Source: Bradyrhizobium diazoefficiens (GTDB lineage: Bacteria > Pseudomonadota > Alphaproteobacteria > Rhizobiales > Xanthobacteraceae). Taken from it: DNA of 64,000 nt. Positions 46,604 through 56,600 of the stretch are shown here, one piece after another. A program made the position numbers and the translations under genes. Each line of letters opens with the position of its first letter. Position 1 is the first letter of the stretch. Where the stretch lies: positions 3,001,836-3,065,835 of the forward strand of contig NZ_JAENXS010000002.1 in NCBI RefSeq assembly GCF_016612535.1, written 5' to 3'. The notes beneath the pieces were generated by a model. The model was given only the letters and a program-made list of their open reading frames with translations, made no database searches and had not been told where the DNA came from.

Positions 46604-46756
46604 TCAGAACAGCGTGTAAACGAACGGCGCCATGACAGAGCCTTGCGCCAGAACTAGCAGAGCGGCTATGAGCACCATGAGAAGAATTGGGGGGGCGAGC
46701 CATATCTTTTTGCGAACACGCATGAAAGCCCAGAGTTCCTTGATGAAGAGAAACAT
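46604..46756 (-). CDS. DUF5989 (SxtK-like) mini-membrane protein
   Basis: A 50-residue protein beginning MFLFIKELWAFMRVRKKIWL. It has one membrane helix (PPILLMVLIAALLVLAQGS) and ends APFVYTLF, a close match to the DUF5989 pattern. It lies 7 bases after the SxtJ-like stop and 3 bases before the carbamoyltransferase start, so all three are translationally linked. In known neighbourhoods this tiny protein accompanies SxtI-type carbamoyltransferases; its role is unknown. Confidence 0.9.
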   Translation of the reverse strand: MFLFIKELWAFMRVRKKIWLAPPILLMVLIAALLVLAQGSVMAPFVYTLF

Positions 46757-46763
46757 ATGCGCC

Positions 46764-47165
46764 TCAGAACTGGTGTGTGAAGGACTGACCTGTCGGACCT
46801 GGCGGGCTACGACTGATCCAGTAACTTGCGACTGGTCGTCGCTTCAAATGAAGCTCATCGCGCCCGAGCAAGCGAGCGATGAAGGCGATCGGTACTAGAA
46901 GCCCGAAATAGATGATGCCCAGAACCAGCGGGCTGATGATCCGTCCAAGCAACTCGCCGAAGTAGAACCAGAGTAGGTTGGGCTGCGTGAGAATTCGCGG
47001 GACGATCAATGCTATGCCGCCGAATGCGACACTAACCGAAAGGAGCGACACGTAAGCGGCAGCGACTTGTCCCTTGACGGCCACGCATGCGCTCAATGCA
47101 AGAAATACGGCGCAAAACGTGAGGCCGAAGCGTCGATTGGACGGCAGTTTGGCCGGCACTCTCAT
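46764..47165 (-). CDS. SxtJ-family membrane protein
   Basis: A 133-residue protein with three hydrophobic segments (FGLTFCAVFLALSACVAV, AAAYVSLLSVSVAFGGIALI, GRIISPLVLGIIYFGLLVPI). The family-typical FYFGELLGRIISPLVLGIIY and a C-terminal SYWISR are present. It is found next to carbamoyltransferases in saxitoxin and polysaccharide-type clusters and may anchor the enzyme at the membrane (inference). Confidence 0.9.
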   Translation of the reverse strand: MRVPAKLPSNRRFGLTFCAVFLALSACVAVKGQVAAAYVSLLSVSVAFGGIALIVPRILTQPNLLWFYFGELLGRIISPLVLGIIYFGLLVPIAFIARLLGRDELHLKRRPVASYWISRSPPGPTGQSFTHQF

Positions 47166-47178
47166 GCTATATCTCCTG

Positions 47179-47832
47179 CTATGTATCGTGACTCACAAGA
47201 ATGGCCGCGCGGACATACTCCGATACTGCGGCGATCTGAGCCAGGAGTCCGGACGAGATCATTCCAAGGGCGACTGCTTTCGCGACGGTTCCGTTCATCT
47301 CCGCGTAGAGCCAGCCTGTGTTGGATGGCTGCAGTATCGCTGTAACGTGGACAGGTAGATGCCGCGCGAGATCATCGACCGGCTGCGAAAATGACGCCCG
47401 CCTGGGAATAAGGATAGTGTTGACGAGAGACGCGACAGAGCGCCAATTCAATGGATCGATCCCGAACCATGTCCTGACCAATCGCTTGGGCGCGAATGTC
47501 GCAGACAGGGAATGCTGAGATCCGAAACCAATCGTCAGCAGAGCATTCTTCACCGAAGCCCTCGTTAGCGCGTCCGCACAATGCAGTGTTCTGAATATCG
47601 CTGCGAACGCCTTTGAGAGGTCGCGCTGCCCAACGTCCCTGCAGCGGATGAACCTAGCTCCGCCGCCTGGCTCGTTCACGCGCATACGAGTGAAGCGGCC
47701 ATGCCAGGCGCGCCTCTTCGCGGTCTTCTCCGGGTCCGCCTTCAGCGCGTGCTCGATAAGCAGTTTATTGCGGATAGGTTGCTCCGCGCAGCCCCTGATT
47801 TCCGCGACACTGCCAGTGGTGACGGTACTCAT
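47179..47832 (-). CDS. Hypothetical protein, first gene of the carbamoyltransferase operon
   Basis: A 217-residue protein from the ATG at 47832, preceded by GGGGAG at 5 bases; earlier in-frame starts lack such a site. It ends 13 bases before the SxtJ-like start. I recognise no family. The middle is basic (KRRAWHGRFTRMRV), and the C-terminal third is hydrophobic (TVAKAVALGMISSGLLAQIA). The ribosome site and spacing favour a real gene. Confidence 0.55.
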   Translation of the reverse strand: MSTVTTGSVAEIRGCAEQPIRNKLLIEHALKADPEKTAKRRAWHGRFTRMRVNEPGGGARFIRCRDVGQRDLSKAFAAIFRTLHCADALTRASVKNALLTIGFGSQHSLSATFAPKRLVRTWFGIDPLNWRSVASLVNTILIPRRASFSQPVDDLARHLPVHVTAILQPSNTGWLYAEMNGTVAKAVALGMISSGLLAQIAAVSEYVRAAILVSHDT

Positions 47833-48586
47833 GCTCCCCTCGGAGTTCCCTGTCGGCGTTGATGGCGCTCGGCCAAGGTTTGGCAATGATCGTGCCAAGG
47901 CTGCGTCAGAGAAATAAATGCATGCAATTGAAAGCAGATAGTGCGCGCGAGCGGCCTATCCGAACATTGTTGCGATCCCGACTTAGCCGCAGACCGCTGT
48001 TACAAACCCGACAACATCGGCCATCAACAACGCCTGCGTTTGCTGGTAATGATGACAGTCAGCAGCGCGCGCTCAGCAGGACAGCACCGGCTTCGAGATT
48101 GCAGAATCCATTTGTCACGGCCTTCAGTTCGTTAACGAAAAGCTCGCCGGCAAGTAGCGATACTTTACGCCGCCGAATCGCTTAATCATTCGAGATGCGT
48201 GATCCTCGAACGGAAGTTCTCACTGGCCGCCTTGGCCGCTGAGGGTTCGCATTGCCCTTGTTCAGCTCAAACAACAATAATTGCAAGCTTGCGAGGCCGC
48301 TGGAGCAAGAGACGAACTATTTCGCAAGAGAGCGGTGACGTATTCAATCCGGAATCGCCAAGCATGCGGCGCGCGCTTTGTGTCCGTCATCAGACGCATT
48401 GCGTTTCAAATCCGCCATCCTTGACAGGAGAAGACGACATCGCCGACGAAAAAACCGCAGGCGACGCGCATCGCGTCTGCTGGCCTCGATCCTGCACACC
48501 TTAAGCGGCGTGGAGGCGACGCCAACAACATCGGCCATTCGGGCTTGGTTGCAAGATGGCGCGCGCGTTGTGTTTCGTGAGGTGAG
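47833..48586. other. Intergenic stretch, no gene recognised
   Basis: About 750 bases between two divergent genes. Open frames lack motifs and ribosome sites. Promoters of both neighbours must lie here, but no -35/-10 pair stands out. Confidence 0.45.
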
Positions 48587-50269
48587 ATGCGATCTGGAGT
48601 TCTTTCTTGGAATGCAGCAACAGTTGCGCTCGTTGCAAGCGGTGCGGTCAATTCGGCATATCTTAAGCCGGCAGTAAAACCCCCACCGGTGCTGTGGAGC
48701 TGGACCGGAGGATATTTCGGCGCGCACGTCGGCGGGGGCTATGGCCGGACATCATTCACGGATCCGTACGGTCCGTCACTCTATGGGGACCTCGTCGATA
48801 CGCCAGTGTTCCTGCTGGGAGGTCAGATCGGGTACAATTGGCAGAAGGACCGCTGGGTCTTTGGCGTTGAAGTGGATGCCAGTGGCGCTGCGTCGGACGG
48901 TACCAACACTTGTCTTGCCGTTTCCGGATCTGTTGTGAGCGCAACCTGCAATGCGAGTCCAAACGTCTTTGTCACCGGCACCGGGCGCCTCGGTTACGGA
49001 TTCGGCTCGCAGGGACATACGCTGGCTTATCTCAAGGGAGGTGTGGCCTGGCAACGCAATCAGGGCGATGTCGTCAACAACCAGGAATTTAGCTGGGCGC
49101 CACAGAATGCAACTCATTTCGAGTATGGTCGGGTCGGCGGCACAATCGGCGCCGGCGTCGAGCAGGCGATTACGTCTACATGGTCCGTTGGACTTGAGTA
49201 CGATTATCTGTGGTTTGGTGGACCAGGTGTGGCAACCCCTCCGACCGCAAGGCTTCCGTTGGCAACCGTCCCAGCCAACATCTCCCACCCGTCCAGCAGC
49301 TATCATATCGGCAAAATTAGCCTAAACTACCATTTTGATGCCGACCCACGGACGCCGGCATGGTTCGACGGGCCGCTATACGGGGCGACGCCGCCCGTCA
49401 GCGCGCCGCCGGTTGCCTTCACTCGGGGTTGGTCGCAGGAAAGCGGCACACGCTTCTGGCTGAGTCGCGGAAAGTTTCAATGGGGCTTCGGGAGCGAGCT
49501 CGCATCAAGGCTCACCTATCACAAGCTGGATGGGATCTCCGGTGAGTTGTTCGAACGTGTGGACAGCCCATGGGGGATATTCCTGAAGGGCAATATCGGC
49601 GTCGGCCGCTTCAGCAGCGGAAATGTGAACGATGAAGATTGGGGCGCGGGCTTCGCCTACTCCAACACGACATCGGGCCAGGCGAACGGAAGATTCATGT
49701 ACTACACGGCCGATGCGGGTTACGATTTCTTGCGCGGCACCGCCTTCAAAGTCGGCGGGTTCATGGGCTGGACCTACTACGGCCAGAACTCTGACACGAC
49801 AGGATGCACGCAGATCGCTTCCTCACCGCCATGCCATCAAGCACTTGGCGGAAAGATGGTCATCGGCAGCCAAGACACTGATTGGAATGCGCTGCGCATC
49901 GGTCTGAGTGCTGAAACCACGTTGCTCGACCGCTGGCGCGTCAGCGCCGATGTGGCTTACCTGCCCTGGACAAACTTCCAGGGCCGTGACAACCATCTGT
50001 TGCGAGACTTGACGTTCTTCAGCGATCAACGCGGGAGCGGTGGCGGTGGTGTGCAGGTAGAAGGTATTCTCTCATATTTCCTCACCAACAATTTCAGCGT
50101 CGGTATCGGCGCCCGGTATTGGGCCATGTGGACTCAAAAACATAGCAAGATACTCCCCAATGAAGCCCAACGGGAGGACAGCTCTCCTGTTGCCTTGGGG
50201 GTCTTTCCTGCGAACTATCGCATGGAGCGATGGGGCACGTTCCTGCAGGCCTCCTACAAGTTTGATTGA
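48587..50269 (+). CDS. OmpA-like barrel fused to an omptin-like outer-membrane protease domain
   Basis: A 560-residue protein. Residues 1-22 are a signal peptide. Residues about 35-255 form an OmpA/Omp25-like 8-strand barrel (TGGYFGAHVGGGYGRTSF to YHIGKISLNYHF). Residues about 280-560 match omptins in length and in catalytic spacing: NVNDEDW supplies D349 and D351, and GRDNHLL supplies D468 and H470, equivalent to Asp83, Asp85, Asp210 and His212 of OmpT. The protein ends in Phe-Asp rather than a classic terminal Phe. Omptins cleave host peptides and proteins at the cell surface. The start is preceded by GAGGTGA, and a hairpin follows the stop. Confidence 0.8.
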   Translation: MRSGVLSWNAATVALVASGAVNSAYLKPAVKPPPVLWSWTGGYFGAHVGGGYGRTSFTDPYGPSLYGDLVDTPVFLLGGQIGYNWQKDRWVFGVEVDASGAASDGTNTCLAVSGSVVSATCNASPNVFVTGTGRLGYGFGSQGHTLAYLKGGVAWQRNQGDVVNNQEFSWAPQNATHFEYGRVGGTIGAGVEQAITSTWSVGLEYDYLWFGGPGVATPPTARLPLATVPANISHPSSSYHIGKISLNYHFDADPRTPAWFDGPLYGATPPVSAPPVAFTRGWSQESGTRFWLSRGKFQWGFGSELASRLTYHKLDGISGELFERVDSPWGIFLKGNIGVGRFSSGNVNDEDWGAGFAYSNTTSGQANGRFMYYTADAGYDFLRGTAFKVGGFMGWTYYGQNSDTTGCTQIASSPPCHQALGGKMVIGSQDTDWNALRIGLSAETTLLDRWRVSADVAYLPWTNFQGRDNHLLRDLTFFSDQRGSGGGGVQVEGILSYFLTNNFSVGIGARYWAMWTQKHSKILPNEAQREDSSPVALGVFPANYRMERWGTFLQASYKFD

Positions 50270-50346
50270 AACTGCCCGCTCTCCGTTCCAAGCTTCGAAA
50301 TCGCGGATCCTGGGCTCAAGTCGAGCCGAGACCCGAGAATGACGCT

Positions 50347-50381
50347 GCGTGCTTTCGGGCAGTTCAAGGCCGAAAGCACGC
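50347..50381 (+). terminator. Terminator-like hairpin after the omptin-fusion gene
   Basis: A perfect 12-bp stem GCGTGCTTTCGG / CCGAAAGCACGC with an 11-base loop. The T tract is weak, so efficiency is uncertain. Confidence 0.7.
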
Positions 50382-51230
50382 ATTGGTTTGCTTAAGCTAA
50401 TGGCTAGGCCGCATGGGGCCGCTTCGTTGATTGGCGCCCGCCGTATTTGGGGTCACCAACTCTCTGCAAGATGGCACGTCTGACGCAGTCCTGTCATTTT
50501 CCGGTTCGATTCGTCTGCCATAGCCGGCTAATTCCATATGCACACGAGAGACGGGAGACGCGGCTGCGGACTCCTAGAATGCCCGCGCCGATCGCGTGAG
50601 CATACTTATGTCGATCGACCGGGTGACTCTCGTTCCCTGCCAAATGCCCAACGAGCATGCACTCCAGATTAGCGGAACCACGTCTGAGGACCCCAAAACC
50701 AACAGAGCTGGACCTCTTAGGGCGTTGGCCGGGCCTCTGTTCGAGCGGCCTTCTAGGGCCGAACAGTCTCAAGATGTTTTTGAGAGCGGATCCCGAGGGG
50801 ACTTGAATCGCACGTAGCGTAAGCTTGTATCGTCATACAGGTAGGCGACGGACCGCGTCCGACCGTCGGCAGCTTCCTGATGCGTGATGACAATTATGAA
50901 CCTCTCAGACCGTCCAGCCTGCTTCGCAAGACTCTGTGCTGGTGCCAGAGCATTCCGCAAGCGGCCAAGCCACCACCATGCGCTGGCCGCCGATCGGGCG
51001 GCTGCTTTGGTGAATACGACATCCGAGATCATTTTGACAAACCATCGACTTGGCGCTTGCAAACCTTTTCTGATGATCGTCGGCTCTTCCGCGGCGCGAC
51101 AGCAAGGGCGGAATTTGGCTGCGATTGCTGTCACTCGTTATGAACCCCTGGAGATGAGCTCGTCAGCTGCTCGGCAGCTCGTCAGAACAGCACTTCGTCT
51201 ATATCACTGATCAGTACGGAATGGCCCAAG
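50382..51230. other. Intergenic stretch, possibly with a decayed gene
   Basis: A minus-strand frame at 50769-51134 (121 codons) ends in a protein-like segment (ERFIIVITHQEAADGRTRSV, then YLYDDTSLRYVRFKSPRD). It has no recognised family or good start, so it is left uncalled. Nothing else was seen. Confidence 0.4.
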
Positions 51231-51641
51231 ATGCAAACGCTTTTCATTGTTCTCGGCATATGGCTGTTAGTCAATGTTTTGTTCGTCGTGATCATGATCC
51301 CGCCGCGCCAACCGCGCAGGTCGAATGGTCGGAAGGGATTCAGCTGCCGGTCGTCCGTCTTCATCAGACGCGGTCACCACCTTGATGAGGACGACAGCAT
51401 TTTGCTCCGTCATGCCATCATCGTACTTGGTGTTGGTGCATTCTTTTCTCTGACGCCGCCCCTGCTTGACGCCTACGACGAGCTCAAGGCATTTATTCGC
51501 AAGCGCCACTCGAGGTTGGGAACGGGGGAAGACTTTCCGGCAGCCGATCAACCGCCCGGATCGCCTAACTCGCGTATTCCTGACGGAGGCCACGGCAACT
51601 CTTCAGAGCCGACTTCCACAAAAAATGATGAGCAGACCTAA
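51231..51641 (+). CDS. Small membrane protein of unknown function
   Basis: A 136-residue protein with an N-terminal membrane helix (QTLFIVLGIWLLVNVLFVVI) followed by a basic PPRQPRRSNGRKG stretch. A second hydrophobic segment follows (LLRHAIIVLGVGAFFSLTPP), and the C-terminus is polar, Gly/Ser/Pro-rich and probably disordered. The N-terminal pattern resembles small bradyrhizobial inner-membrane proteins. No function can be assigned. Confidence 0.6.
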   Translation: MQTLFIVLGIWLLVNVLFVVIMIPPRQPRRSNGRKGFSCRSSVFIRRGHHLDEDDSILLRHAIIVLGVGAFFSLTPPLLDAYDELKAFIRKRHSRLGTGEDFPAADQPPGSPNSRIPDGGHGNSSEPTSTKNDEQT

Positions 51642-52231
51642 CGGGCGCGAACTTACCTGATCGTTGCCAGCGAGGCTGCTTTCAATTTCGGGCCAAGTCA
51701 GGCGATTTACGAATTGTGGTCCCTTGTCTGGTGCCGCGAGACTCGCAGGAGCCCATGAGCTTGCTCCTCAAAAGACAAGAGCCGGCAGAGAGAGCAAGGC
51801 GCCGCCAAACTCGAGTTGCGCGTTTTAACGCGCTGACGCCTTGCTTCGTCTCGAGATCAGCAGGGAACGCACCGACAACGACGCATCAAGATTGTCGACC
51901 GCCAGGGTTGACGGCAGCTTGCACTGTTGGACCTTGTGGGGCGCAAGCGTGTCTCGGTGAGAGCTGGCCGTGTGGAGCCTACCATTGCACTGGTCCATGT
52001 GCCGGGCACGAAGTAGACGCGCGATGAGCACGGCGGGGCTGGTACTCGGCTCTATACTTTGCTCCCTAGCACCGCTCAAGAAGCCGGGCTCGCTTGCATC
52101 AGCTTCGGGCAAGCCAAGCGGTACCACTATAGCTGCATGGCTCTGCACACCACCTTCGTCATTCCCAGGAGCGCAACACCTTTTCGGGTTGTAGGCTCAA
52201 TGCCGAGGCCTCGCTGATGTTCGGCGTCAAT
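51642..52231. other. Intergenic stretch, nothing recognised
   Basis: About 590 bases between a small membrane-protein gene and the MATE stop. No coding motif or strong hairpin was found. Confidence 0.45.
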
Positions 52232-53650
52232 TCAATTCGCGATCGCTGCCGAGGTCGGATGTCGGAGCGATCGTCTGAGCTCAGCAAACTGCTGGAACAC
52301 GACAAGCGTTGCGACCATTCCGGCGCCTAGCTCAGCGGTTGCCTGACTGGCCAACAGTCCGTTAAAGCCCGATATCAGTGGTAACAACAGTACGGCCGGT
52401 ATGAAGAAATAGCAGTGCCTCGCCAAGGACACAACCACACTAAGGCGTGCTCTCCCGAAGGACTGAAGCATCGACGTCACGAAACTCTCAATGCCAAAAA
52501 GCCAAAAAAAGAGATGGAAGACGACACAGGTCAAGACGGCAATTTCCGTGACGTTCTCGCTATCGCTGAACAGCTTGACCAAAGGTCGGGCAAAGCTCAC
52601 AACGGCCGCAGAGTATGCAGCCGACAGTGCGACACTCATGGAAAGCATGAGCTTTGCGGCCTTCAATACGCGAGGCAGATCGCGTGCGCCCCAACTGAAA
52701 CCCAGAACAGCTTGAGAGCCCATACAAAAGCCGGTGATAGGCAGTGCGCCGATGGTCAGAAATCGCGCAGCTATCCCTATCGCCGCGATGCAATCGTCCC
52801 CGAATGGCGCAGCAGCTCCGTACAAGAGCATAGACGCAATGGCAGATAAGATGCCTGTCATGGTCGCAGGCGCTCCAATAGACGCGATCTGCCTGATGCG
52901 ACTTGTTCGCAATGAGATGTAAGACAGCTTTATGAGGACTATCCCGCGCAGCTTCGAAAAATGCGCGATATAGAGGCCAATGGCAGCGATCTGAGATATC
53001 AACGTCGCGAGGGCTGCGCCTCGCACACCGAAGTCCAGCAAGAAGATGAAGGCCGGATCGAGCACGGCGTTCAGTATGAAGGCGGTCATCATCGTCCACA
53101 TGCTGAAGCGTGTGTTGCCCTCGGCCCTCACGATGAAGCCGTTGACGATGTTTAGAAGCATCAGGGTGTACCCGAACAAAAGCGTCGCCGCATAGTCGAG
53201 CACCACGGGCATGATGGTTGGAGTCGCCCCGAGCGTTACGAAGATCCGTCGCAAGTTTAGCAGGAGAACAATCGTAAGCATGATACCGATCGGAGCGGCC
53301 AGGGCCAGCGCAGTACTCGCCGCTCTACTCGCCTCCAGGTACTCACCAGCACCAAGATGGCGAGATATGAACGAGGCTGTTCCAACACCGATACCCTGAC
53401 CGACTGCCGTCAGCAGGACGACGACAGGCAAGGTCATGCTGACAGCTGCGATCGCTTGCGCGCCAAGTGCGCCAACAAAGATCGCATTGACGGCCTGCTG
53501 TAGCGCGTTGATCGATAGGCCAACAATAGACGGAATCGCAAGCCGCAGGATAAGGCCCGACAGGTTGGGATCCGATAGATCGATGTTCTTCTTGTTTGCC
53601 ATCACATCTCGAACGCTTTCGACGACCACTTCCGCATCCTGCTCATTCAT
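52232..53650 (-). CDS. MATE-family multidrug/metabolite exporter
   Basis: A 472-residue protein with about 12 hydrophobic helices in two homologous halves. Family segments include LRLAIPSIVGLSINALQQAV near residue 35 and SMWTMMTAFILNAVLDPAFI near residue 190, with the half-2 counterpart around GIAARFLTIGALPITGFCMG. It exports compounds by Na+ or H+ antiport. Its start lies 8 bases inside the NRPS 3' end, so the two are translationally coupled. It is the likely exporter of the NRPS product. Confidence 0.92.
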   Translation of the reverse strand: MNEQDAEVVVESVRDVMANKKNIDLSDPNLSGLILRLAIPSIVGLSINALQQAVNAIFVGALGAQAIAAVSMTLPVVVLLTAVGQGIGVGTASFISRHLGAGEYLEASRAASTALALAAPIGIMLTIVLLLNLRRIFVTLGATPTIMPVVLDYAATLLFGYTLMLLNIVNGFIVRAEGNTRFSMWTMMTAFILNAVLDPAFIFLLDFGVRGAALATLISQIAAIGLYIAHFSKLRGIVLIKLSYISLRTSRIRQIASIGAPATMTGILSAIASMLLYGAAAPFGDDCIAAIGIAARFLTIGALPITGFCMGSQAVLGFSWGARDLPRVLKAAKLMLSMSVALSAAYSAAVVSFARPLVKLFSDSENVTEIAVLTCVVFHLFFWLFGIESFVTSMLQSFGRARLSVVVSLARHCYFFIPAVLLLPLISGFNGLLASQATAELGAGMVATLVVFQQFAELRRSLRHPTSAAIAN

Positions 53651-56600
53651 GGATGACAGTGTCGCGGGCTCCTCCGAATTCGTCGATCGTCAGCAGCAGC
53701 TCCTGCTGCAACACGGTGCAAAAGTTTTGAGTCACCTCATAACCGATCTGGGTTGGGTCATACCTTGTTTCAATTTGTAGAGCGCCGGCTTGATATCCAA
53801 CATCGAACCAGAAGAGGTGACTCGCGGCCGCTTCATCCATGTCTTCGCCGATCCAGATTGGAGACGGCTCATGGGTCAGGAGGCGGCGCGGAAAATGGCG
53901 CTTCAAACCCGCTCGATAATTCAGTCCAATTTTGGGTAAGGGCAGACGATCGATCCGGCTCCGCACGGCTGGATCTCGGTTAAGGAATTTCAAGGCCCGG
54001 AACCCTATTCCCCTGCGCGGCAGGATATTGCGCTGGCGGTTTATTGAATGGGCACGATCGGGACGGGACTCCGTTCCGGCGAGACTCAAGGAAAGCGGAA
54101 CGAGTTCGCTGATGTGGCCAATGATCTGCGATGGATCAATATCTTCAAACAGCCGACCTCGGATCGAGGTAAGGCTATCAATCCAGAGCGAATAGTTGCC
54201 GAAAACACGTCCACAGGCGCCGGATATGGCCGCAAGAAATACGTCGATGTCCTTACAATGCGCCGATCTGGCTGCAATATTGACGAGATCAGCTGTCGCT
54301 TCTTTGCCAATCTCCAGATGATGCTTCGCCTGATCTTCCCAAAGGAATCGGCAATTCGCGTCATCCTTGCGGCCTTCAAGGCGTGCATAATGCAGCTCTC
54401 TAGCGGTCACGTCTGAAAAGCTTGCGCCGCCCGATGAGGTGTGGCTGACGTCCAAATTGAACTGACGGTAGTCGATCCCCTCCCAGTATTCGAGTTCGGC
54501 TGGCGCTTCGCGGTTCGCGTAGTGCTCAAGGCGCTTCAGCCATGAAGAGAGCATCTGCATGTTCTCGGGACTACTCACGGCCTGGGCTGAGCTAATCGCG
54601 TTGTAGGCCGAATCCAATGCTTCCAGGAACAATCGATAGCCTATCCCGTCCGCAACGAAATGATGCATCAGGACCAGCAGATAGTAATCGCCGCTTTCCG
54701 ATGTGCGGAAGGCTGTGACGTTAAGAAGAGGCGTCTGGCCGTCAAAACGAAAAATATGTTGACGTCTTGCTGAGATGCTCTCGATTACCTTACGCTGCCG
54801 CAGGCTGGTCATTCCGACGAGATTGACCACCTCCACGAGGCGTTCGGCCACCGAATCTGCGATCGTCAGACGTAGGCCATCGTCGGTTCGGGCGATACGG
54901 AGCCTGAGGCCTTCGTGCCTATCCATAACATGGGCAAGGGCGCGTTCTAGCAGCGGGATATCCAGGATCCCGCCGGGCAGAAAGAACAGATCGCCTATGT
55001 TGTAGTGCTCATCGAAGCCGACAAGAGGCTTCCAAGATGCGATCGCGGGGATAACTGGCAACGAGCCATCCGCGGAAGGGACGGTATGGGGTGTAACCGT
55101 CGCTCCATCTGCAGCCAATTCCCTGATGGTCGGGGTTCGATAGAGTTGGTCAACAGTAAGATTCAGCCCGGCTGCGCTCGCCAGGGTGACGCAGCGCACG
55201 CTTAGAAGAGAGTCTCCGCCGATATCAAAGAAGCTGTGGTCAATTCCAACCCACTTCGCGCCTAGTAGATCCTGCCAGATCCCGGCAAGAAGACGCTCCT
55301 TGCTCGTGCGGGGCTCAGCAGACAGACCAAGCCCGACGTCGCGGTAAGGAACGGAAAACAGGTGAGCACGATCTATCTTTCCGTTGGCCGTAAGGGGGAT
55401 ACTGTCAACCAATCGAAAGGCGGCGGGAATCATGTAAGACGGCAACTTGTGGCGCAGGTGGGCGACAAGATCCTCAGAGCATAGCCTGTCCCGCACGGGA
55501 ACCAGGCTTGCGGTCAAGTGAGGATGGTCATCCATACCTTGCGCGACGACCGCGGCCTTTGCGATTGCCGGATGAGATTCAAGGGCCTTTTCGACCTCCT
55601 CCAGCTCAATGCGATAGCCCCGTACTTTAATCTGGTTGTCGGATCGGCCGCAAATCTCGAGAAGGCCGCTGGTTGAGATCCGTGCGATATCACCAGTTCG
55701 ATAAAGAACGCTGTATTGTCCGTCACCATAAGGATTCGGCACGAAACAACGGTCTGTCCGTTCCGGATCCCGCCAGTAGCCGGCGCTCACGCAGCGTCCC
55801 GCGATGCAGAGTTCGCCGGCGGCTCCGACAGGGACTCTCTTCAATCTGTCATCGAGCACGTAGACTTTGACGTTGTCGATTGGATGCCCAACTGGGACGA
55901 GCGACGAGCCGTCGTCGGCATCCGATGTTTTGTAGACTGAGGCATTGGATGCACATTCCGTAGCGCCATAGAAATTCCACAACGGCACATCCGGGAAAAG
56001 CGCACGCCAGCGAACCGGGAGCGAGGACGGCATCGGTTCAGCGCTGCTTGTGACCAACCGCAGGGAGGTGGCGCGCCGCTGCCGTTCTTGGGAAGCAATG
56101 AGGCCGGTCAGGAGCGACGGCGAGGCAAATAGATGTGTCGCGCGACATCTCGCCAACGTGCTCAACAGCAGATCTGGATCCAGCAACTGCTCCCGGGTCA
56201 GGATCAGAGTGGACACACCTCTCAGAAGCCCCCCGAAGTATTCCCAAGCCGACGCAACAAGTGATGCGGACTTCTGGACAACCATTACGTCGGACTTGTC
56301 GAAGGGAGCGCTTCGCCACATCCAGTGCAGCCGATTGAGAATTGCCGATTCCGGTATAAGGACCCCCTTCGCCTTTCCGGTTGAGGACGAGGTGTATATA
56401 AGGCTCGCAATTCCCTGATCTGATGGTTTGTCGATGCGCTCAGAATGGTGCGCGGACGTGCCGTACCCTTCTAGGTCCAACAAAGAAATCGACGGAGTCT
56501 CAAAGCCAAGGTCAATGGCACTTGCGTGAACCAGACGCTTTGGTTGACTATCTCGCAGGACATGTTCGATCCGTTCACGTGGATAATCCGGCGATATAGG

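Noticed and set aside
50769..51134. A 121-codon minus-strand frame as a gene
   Set aside because: The C-terminal part looks protein-like, but there is no convincing start or family; it may be a relic.
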